A DNA stretch of 64,000 nt from NCBI RefSeq assembly GCF_019059575.1, contig NW_024881507.1, positions 1,674,001 to 1,738,000 of the forward strand, written 5' to 3'. The position numbers were made by a program, and so were the translations under genes. Within the stretch, counting starts at the first letter, position 1; each line of letters starts with the position of its first letter. Source of the stretch: Amphibalanus amphitrite (taxonomy: Eukaryota > Arthropoda > Thecostraca > Balanomorpha > Balanidae). The notes under the pieces are model-generated. The model was not told where the DNA came from, did no database searches, and saw only the letters and a list, made by a program, of their open reading frames with translations. Shown piece by piece: positions 61,104-64,000 of the stretch.

Positions 61104-63126
61104 ATTTTGTCCGAATGGTTGAATGGGTGGCTTTGGGCCCGGGTGCCCCGCTAAGCAGTGCTTGTTGCGAATGATACCACGGACCCACCACCCAACCTCG
61201 CCCGCGCCCGGTTCACCGGTGATAATTTGGATCGAAAGTTTAACGTGCCGCAGGTAGATGGCGGCACGGTCCTCCCGGGTCTAGCGTGGCCCTCTCTCGC
61301 CAGTTGCCAGCTGGCTGAATATAGTAACGCGGGTCAAACGACGTGGAGCTTCCCGGCCGCGAACTCGCTGCCACCGAGTTACGAGACGGACGCCTTATCC
61401 ACTAGGCCACGGGGAGGACGAAAATTGATACATATCGATTAATTGTATATACATAATTGTATATCGAGCTAGACGTTGAAACGATGTGACTCACTGGAAG
61501 AAATGAGTTGACCGCATAATTCGAGTACGAACTCAGATGTATAATCCTTACATAACGTGATCCTTACATAACTTCTCTTGTGTCGAACTTTGTTCTGAAC
61601 AGCATGGTCGCATATTCTAAGATCGTGTGAATTGTGATGTAGGTATTCGTAGAAGTGGTTGCATGATGGTGGTGGACGGAGTTTTATGCTTTCATAACCC
61701 CTGCTCTGACGCCCGCTCGCCCATTGCCCACCACGCACTGGCGGTCACCCGATGCGGTGCTTTGTTGAGGCATCCATCGACCGTCGTCATGACAACGGGT
61801 CTGTTCCAGGTAAACCTGGAGCTGGAGCGCTCCGGAGACGATCTGCACATGCACTTTCCGATCACCATCGCCACTGTGCCGTTCCGGATCCCGAACTCGA
61901 ACCAGCAGCCCAGCATACACTACGGTAGGTGACCACGGGTTACGTACGGCTTTAATATACGGGTTAGCGTACCCAGCAGCAAAAATAGCGAGCAGTAGGT
62001 ACCTACCTAAAGCCACGGTGACTATCCTAAAGCCTGGATCGCCTGGATGTTGATGTATGGGGTTAGTGCTATCAGTTGCCGTCAGGCACCCACTTAATAT
62101 TAACGTCCTAACGTTCAACATGTCTAGATCGGCGGTATTGCTCGGCAATTATTTTGAACGATGACATCTATCAATCAACCGCAATTGGTCATCCCCAACG
62201 CATTACAACAAACGAACGAACGAACGAGCCAGCGAACGAACGAACGAACGAACGAACAAACAAACGAATGAACGAATGAACGAACGGGCGGAAGGACAGA
62301 CGGACGGACGAATGGAGGAGTGAATGAATGAATGAATGAATGGATGGATGAACGAATGGCTGAAGGAATGGCGAAAGGGAAGAACGACCTACCAACACAC
62401 GGACGGATAAGCGGATGGACAGAAGAACGAACGCACGAATGGACGAACGAATGAATGAACGGATGAACGAGTAAATGAACGAGCAAACCAACGAACGAAA
62501 GAAGGAACGAACAAACGGCCCGATTGATGACTGAACGGGTGACGAGCTATATGAATGATAGAATGAATGAATGAATGAATGAATGCTATTTAAGTTACGT
62601 AACCCGCAAACGCGTAGCTCCCAGCCAGCATTGAAATCATGACGTCTTGCACACTCATTCCTTTGCATAGTACCTCTCAAATCTCATACACCTGATGTCG
62701 ACCCATTCTCAGCCTCAGCCGGGCACGAAATCCCACAAATTGCTTCCGTCGGCTTCCACGAAATACTCCAAACACTCACGACAAACTAAAACTGCAGCGC
62801 AGTGCATCATAATAATCCTGCGGCTCGCTGTGCTGGCTGAGCTCTCCCTCCATTCGCCGGTGCGCGTCGTCACTGTAGTGATTGTTTGTACGTTTGTTGC
62901 AGAGGTGGGCTGCGACCACGTCGAGGGAGGCGCCTACATCGGCCCAGAGTTCCAGCTCGGGCAGGTCTACGACGGCTCAATAGACCTCAGCGACGCCGTG
63001 GTCCTCTACCGGCCTGTTTACGTGTGCGTAAAGCCTCCGCACAGACAAAACGGCACGGGCGGTCAGAGGCCGGCGGCCCCGCAGCGCACGGCATCTGGCG
63101 GCAGCCACGCGCAGACTCGGTACTAG
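33715..63126 (+). CDS. Alpha-arrestin (arrestin domain-containing protein), 8 coding exons
   Basis: Exons: 33715-33826, 37618-37740, 42978-43108, 52924-53019, 54791-54970, 58982-59179, 61810-61924, 62903-63126. They join in one frame to 392 aa, with GT/AG at every junction. The start ATG sits in GTCACCATGG, a strong Kozak context. Arrestin-N covers about residues 5-150 (FDIRLEKEMYYAGETLAGQV, GFHTFPFRFQLPES, STIRYYIK); arrestin-C covers about 165-360 (CCFCCKRGPVSL, YVCGESI, HVEGGAYIGPEFQLGQVYDG, LYRPVYV). Alpha-arrestins are adaptors that link membrane proteins to ubiquitin ligases and endosomal sorting. Length fits the ARRDC class (about 390-430 aa). No PPxY motif is present, unlike most ARRDC1-4 proteins that bind NEDD4 ligases. 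It is not a visual/beta-arrestin, because the CC-FC-C linker and HVEGG block are alpha-type. Introns total about 28 kb. Confidence 0.94.
33952..34904. mobile_element. TTAA-flanked element, family B, in arrestin intron 1
   Basis: Starts TTAACCCT and ends AGGGTTAA. Like family A it has an oligo-G/oligo-C hairpin near each end (33970-34002 and 34829-34861), each flanked by CCWRG/CYWGG arms, and internal ATGACGTCA sites (34129, 34317) in a repeated context, CACGGAGTTATGACGTCA. At 953 bp it has no transposase frame. Confidence 0.75.
34905..37617. other. Rest of arrestin intron 1
   Basis: Nothing coding. Contains a 23-bp direct duplication (AACTCGGCCATCGCCGGACA, twice at 36597-36642), a CTTTGG/CTTTAG run at 36850-36885, and a TATATC box at 37390 with TCAGTG at 37433 just upstream of exon 2, too weak to call a promoter. 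Confidence 0.4.
37618..37740 (+). CDS. Arrestin exon 2
   Basis: Acceptor CTTTGTTGCAG, donor GTAAGG. It encodes AIRVVLRGKAHAEWKVVVSG then DKRTVKDDQYFIDERATIWGK, the beta strands after the first intron in arrestin-N. Phase 1 to phase 1. Confidence 0.94.
38016..38869. mobile_element. GAGCGAGCG-ended repetitive element, family D copy 1
   Basis: The left end has GAGCGAGCGAGCGCAGCGAG and the right end CTCGCTCGCTCGTT then AAAAGGCGTT. Interior blocks match 46692-47380, including TATCTCAGCAACCGCTGGAC-type sequence and about three copies of a 120-bp unit containing TGCACGTGCGCACGTGCA and AACGGCTGGGCCGATTGCG. No coding capacity; class unknown. Lies in arrestin intron 2. Confidence 0.7.
39262..40129. 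mobile_element. TTAA-flanked MITE, family C copy 2
   Basis: Same terminal repeats as copy 1 (TTAAAGGTAGTGTGCCA and its complement), 868 bp, nearly identical throughout. The high similarity implies recent movement. Lies in arrestin intron 2, same orientation as copy 1. Confidence 0.87.
40130..42977. other. Rest of arrestin intron 2
   Basis: Nothing coding. Contains a small hAT MITE (41323-41507), a TTATACCC/GGGTATAA palindrome at 41993-42011, an interrupted (GA)n tract at 42483-42530 and CpG-rich patches at 40360-40560 and 41070-41320. Confidence 0.4.
41323..41507. mobile_element. hAT-like MITE, CATAGGCGGCGGAAC family, copy 1
   Basis: Ends CATAGGCGGCGGAAC and GTTCCGCCGCCACTG are inverted repeats. 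Flanks GCAACAAT and GCAACAGT are a near-perfect 8-bp duplication, with one extra base at the right junction. Interior GACCAAAAGTCGGCAGTGC, a long C-run and TTAATTGAAG are shared with 57127-57220. Confidence 0.78.
42978..43108 (+). CDS. Arrestin exon 3
   Basis: Acceptor TTTGTGTTTCAG, donor GTAAGT. It encodes LPRGFHTFPFRFQLPESSLP then SFESKASTIRYYIK, the most recognisable arrestin-N signature. Phase 1 to phase 0. Confidence 0.97.
46692..47380. mobile_element. GAGCGAGCG-ended repetitive element, family D copy 2
   Basis: Left end TAACGCCTTTCTGGTTACGG then GAGCGAGCGAAGCGAGCG; right end CTCGCTCGCTCCGTTA then AAAAGGCGTTA, giving an imperfect terminal inverted repeat of about 35 bp. Three internal units of about 120 bp each carry GCACGTGCG palindromes and GGGCCGATTGNGCTCAAATT. 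Shares blocks with 38016-38869. Confidence 0.75.
49090..49470 (+). repeat. Degenerate GAGAGCCCG-type repeat
   Basis: Irregular copies of CGCTCCTGAGAGAGCCCG, with longer units that add GGATCTACCGCTSCTGGGAG. It makes an Arg/Glu/Pro-rich frame that looks spurious. Confidence 0.75.
52202..52521. repeat. 320-bp near-perfect palindrome
   Basis: Arms 52202-52320 and 52403-52521 are reverse complements over 119 bp with no mismatch seen by eye. The 82-bp centre is two head-to-tail 43-bp units (start 52321 and 52364; the last 4 bp of the second fall in the right arm). Each unit is itself a palindrome, AAACAATTGACAAC-AAG-GTTGTCAATTGTTT, plus a GAGAATGTCATG tail. AT-rich, no coding. Confidence 0.92.
52924..53019 (+). 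CDS. Arrestin exon 4
   Basis: Acceptor TGTGTTTCAG, donor GTAAGT. It encodes VTIDIPYASPPQGMKYFTII then GPHIDCMDEQYL, the end of arrestin-N and the hinge. Phase 0 both sides; 32 codons. Confidence 0.92.
53020..54790. other. Arrestin intron 4, with a TATA/Inr-like pair
   Basis: Nothing coding. A strong TATATAAAA box (54122-54130) lies about 40 bp upstream of GTCAGTCAG (54161-54169), resembling an arthropod TATA plus initiator pair. It could be an internal promoter, but the spacing is about 10 bp longer than usual. Confidence 0.3.
54791..54970 (+). CDS. Arrestin exon 5
   Basis: It encodes KPMVGQDKRTSCCFCCKRGP then VSLRTQLERSAYVCGESIKM and the next strand to RLKIRLVQ. The SCCFCC cluster at the start of arrestin-C is typical of alpha-arrestins. 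Phase 0 both sides. The donor GTCAGT is followed 10 bp later by a CT tract. Confidence 0.95.
54980..55060. repeat. (CT)n microsatellite beside the exon 5 donor
   Basis: About 80 bp of CT with one TTT interruption, starting 10 bp inside intron 5. It gives Leu-Ser frames that are not genes. Confidence 0.97.
55061..58012. other. Arrestin intron 5, left part
   Basis: No gene. GC-rich patches at 55270-55390, 55780-56060 and 57340-57600 and one small hAT MITE. Frames in the GC-rich patches overlap on both strands and lack gene-like features. Confidence 0.4.
57127..57220. mobile_element. hAT-like MITE, CATAGGCGGCGGAAC family, copy 2
   Basis: Ends CATAGGCGGCGGAAC and GTTCCGCCGCTACTG are inverted repeats, flanked by a perfect 8-bp duplication ATGGAAAC (57119-57126 and 57221-57228). 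Only 94 bp, so it is an internally deleted relative of 41323-41507. Confidence 0.9.
58320..58981 (+). repeat. Minisatellite containing copies of the exon 6 acceptor
   Basis: Tandem units of about 57-66 bp run into exon 6. Each has a pyrimidine tract (CCCGCCCGTCTCTG), then GCCGGCAG or GCCAGCAG, then either TGGATACTTTAT (five left copies, CAG at 58357, 58420, 58479, 58546, 58609) or TACGNNGAGTACTTTATC (four right copies, CAG at 58700, 58758, 58865, 58922). The last form equals the first six codons of exon 6 except in codon 2. Exon 6 itself follows the final CAG at 58979-58981. Confidence 0.9.
58982..59179 (+). CDS. Arrestin exon 6
   Basis: It encodes YVEYFIDRGVLGVTKDLQNT then ALEYLGDWVPPLTRSKFDSA and VCRLMQIYYVLK, the middle of arrestin-C. 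Phase 0 both sides, donor GTGGGT. Its 5' end is duplicated many times upstream; this copy is chosen because it alone reads through to a donor and continues the fold. Confidence 0.92.
59180..61809. other. Arrestin intron 6
   Basis: No gene. Has two TGACGTCA sites 26 bp apart (59673, 59699), a C/T-rich stretch at 59860-60200, a GGTGNT-type repeat at 60318-60420 and a reverse-strand SINE. Confidence 0.5.
61071..61418 (-). mobile_element. tRNA-derived SINE, reverse strand
   Basis: Read on the minus strand it begins CCCCGTGGCCTAGTGGATAA, then GGCGTCCGTCTCGTAACTCG and GAGTTCGCGGCC: a tRNA-like A box (TGGCCTAGTGG) and a weakened B box (GAGTTCGCG). It ends about 350 bp later in an A-run, seen on the plus strand as 29 T (61071-61099). 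No target duplication could be fixed by eye. Confidence 0.75.
61810..61924 (+). CDS. Arrestin exon 7
   Basis: Acceptor GTTCCAG, donor GTAGGT. It encodes VNLELERSGDDLHMHFPITI then ATVPFRIPNSNQQPSIHY, the conserved LHMxFPITIATVPFR block of arrestin-C. Phase 0 to phase 1. Confidence 0.96.
62205..62590. repeat. GAAC/GAAT tetranucleotide repeats
   Basis: A mix of (GAAC)n, (GAAT)n and (GGAC)n with many interruptions. Minus-strand Phe/Val/Ser/Arg frames spanning it are repeat artefacts. Confidence 0.95.
62903..63126 (+). CDS. Arrestin exon 8 (last)
   Basis: Acceptor TTTGTTGCAG. It encodes CDHVEGGAYIGPEFQLGQVY then DGSIDLSDAVVLYRPVYV, followed by a Gln/Gly-rich tail ending SHAQTRY and TAG at 63124-63126. 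The tail has no PPxY motif. Confidence 0.95.
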
Positions 63127-64000
63127 TCGCCGCCGCCAGAGGCGCTGGTGGCGCAATCAGGGCGGCCTGGCCGTCCGACCGGCGCGGCGGCCGGATGGTC
63201 CGTTCTGTTGTGTTTTGTGTGTGGGCGGGGCAGGGAACAGTCTTCGATGTATCTACACATGTAGCCGCGTCCGCGCGGGCCGCGCCGCCCGGGACAATGT
63301 GTGTGTCGATTGCTTGGGGGCCGCGCGGGAAGCATTTTTGATACTACGAGCCCTGACCATGTCGACATGCTACCACATACATTGACATATACATATGCTC
63401 TACATTGTAGGCGAACACGAGCACAAAGGTGTATATCTAATGTTGTCAAATGTAGTGTGGCCGATTGTTATGAGTGGCTTGCAGCGGGTGTGTATGAAGT
63501 CAGTCACAGGGGCGTGGGTTCATTCCTGTAGGTCAGCTAACGGCGGCTGCCTGCGCCGCGCCGCTGCTGCCGCCGCAGCATTGCCGTCCCTGGCCAGCGC
63601 TAGTCTATTTTCAGCCCGATTCGACGTCCGAAGGCCGTAACCCGCCGACGGCGTGTGCTCGCCGTGTGACGCGCCCTCCCCCAGGACCCATCAGCCCGGC
63701 ACTTCAGGCCGTCATTGGCCGCAGTGATCACACCGAAAATGAAATGCTGGTATTTCCGAGAGGGCGGATTTCCCTGGGGGAGAAGACCACGGTGCCGGTC
63801 CGGTCGGCTGAAAATAGGAGCCAGTTCTCATAGGGGCAGCTAAAGCTGCCGCTATAGAGGCCTTCAGAGCGCTGGGGAAAGGGTCACAAGGTGAGCTGGA
63901 GGACGGCCAATACCAAATACCCACCAATCGGCCAGGCCGTATGAACTCACTGAGGCACCAACGCATACTCGCGACGGTGACCAAGGAATTACTGTTAGAC
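63127..64000 (+). other. Arrestin 3' UTR or flank
   Basis: No coding signal. I found no clear AATAAA, so the transcript end may lie beyond the window. Confidence 0.4.

Noticed and set aside
33715-63126. Visual or beta-arrestin identity for the second gene
   Set aside because: The CCFCC linker, HVEGGxYIxPEF block and short length are alpha-arrestin features; no clathrin- or AP2-binding tail is seen.

Overview
This is a eukaryotic, metazoan window with two spliced plus-strand genes set in dense repeats. Introns begin GT and end AG, exons are GC-rich, and the two genes match animal ATRX and an alpha-arrestin of the type common in arthropods. Abundant (GA)n tracts, TTAA, hAT, Harbinger and mariner elements and a tRNA-derived SINE also point to an arthropod. 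A crustacean such as a barnacle is my guess, not something the sequence proves.

Layout. Bases 1 to about 9400 hold the 3' two-thirds of an ATRX/XNP chromatin remodeller: 12 exons that join in one frame, with the 5' end outside the window. From 9.5 to 33.7 kb there is no protein gene I can support. That stretch holds a Harbinger-type MITE (9578-10100), TTAA-flanked elements (11341-13396), a CpG-rich block with a good splice donor that could be the arrestin promoter and first non-coding exon (about 14.4-14.66 kb), two hAT-like elements filled with minisatellites (18962-21812 and 26002-28330, the second with another hAT-like element nested inside), several GC-rich minisatellites, and a broken mariner-like element (32541-33528).

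From 33709 to 63126 lies a complete eight-exon alpha-arrestin gene (392 aa) whose introns fill 29 kb. These introns contain further TTAA elements, a GAGCGAGCG element family with a 120-bp internal array, two small hAT MITEs, a 320-bp near-perfect palindrome, and an intronic minisatellite built from copies of the exon 6 splice acceptor. They also contain a reverse-strand tRNA-derived SINE and tetranucleotide repeats. The last 0.9 kb is probable 3' UTR or flank.

The two genes have no obvious functional link: ATRX acts on chromatin in the nucleus, and alpha-arrestins are membrane-protein trafficking adaptors. The most unusual features are structural. TTAA elements have oligo-G/oligo-C hairpins at both ends; two different TTAA families share a single target site; decoy splice acceptors have been amplified beside a real exon; and the CRE palindrome TGACGTCA occurs about 15 times, roughly half of them in mobile elements. 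Coordinates and splice sites were read by eye. No alignment or database search was run.
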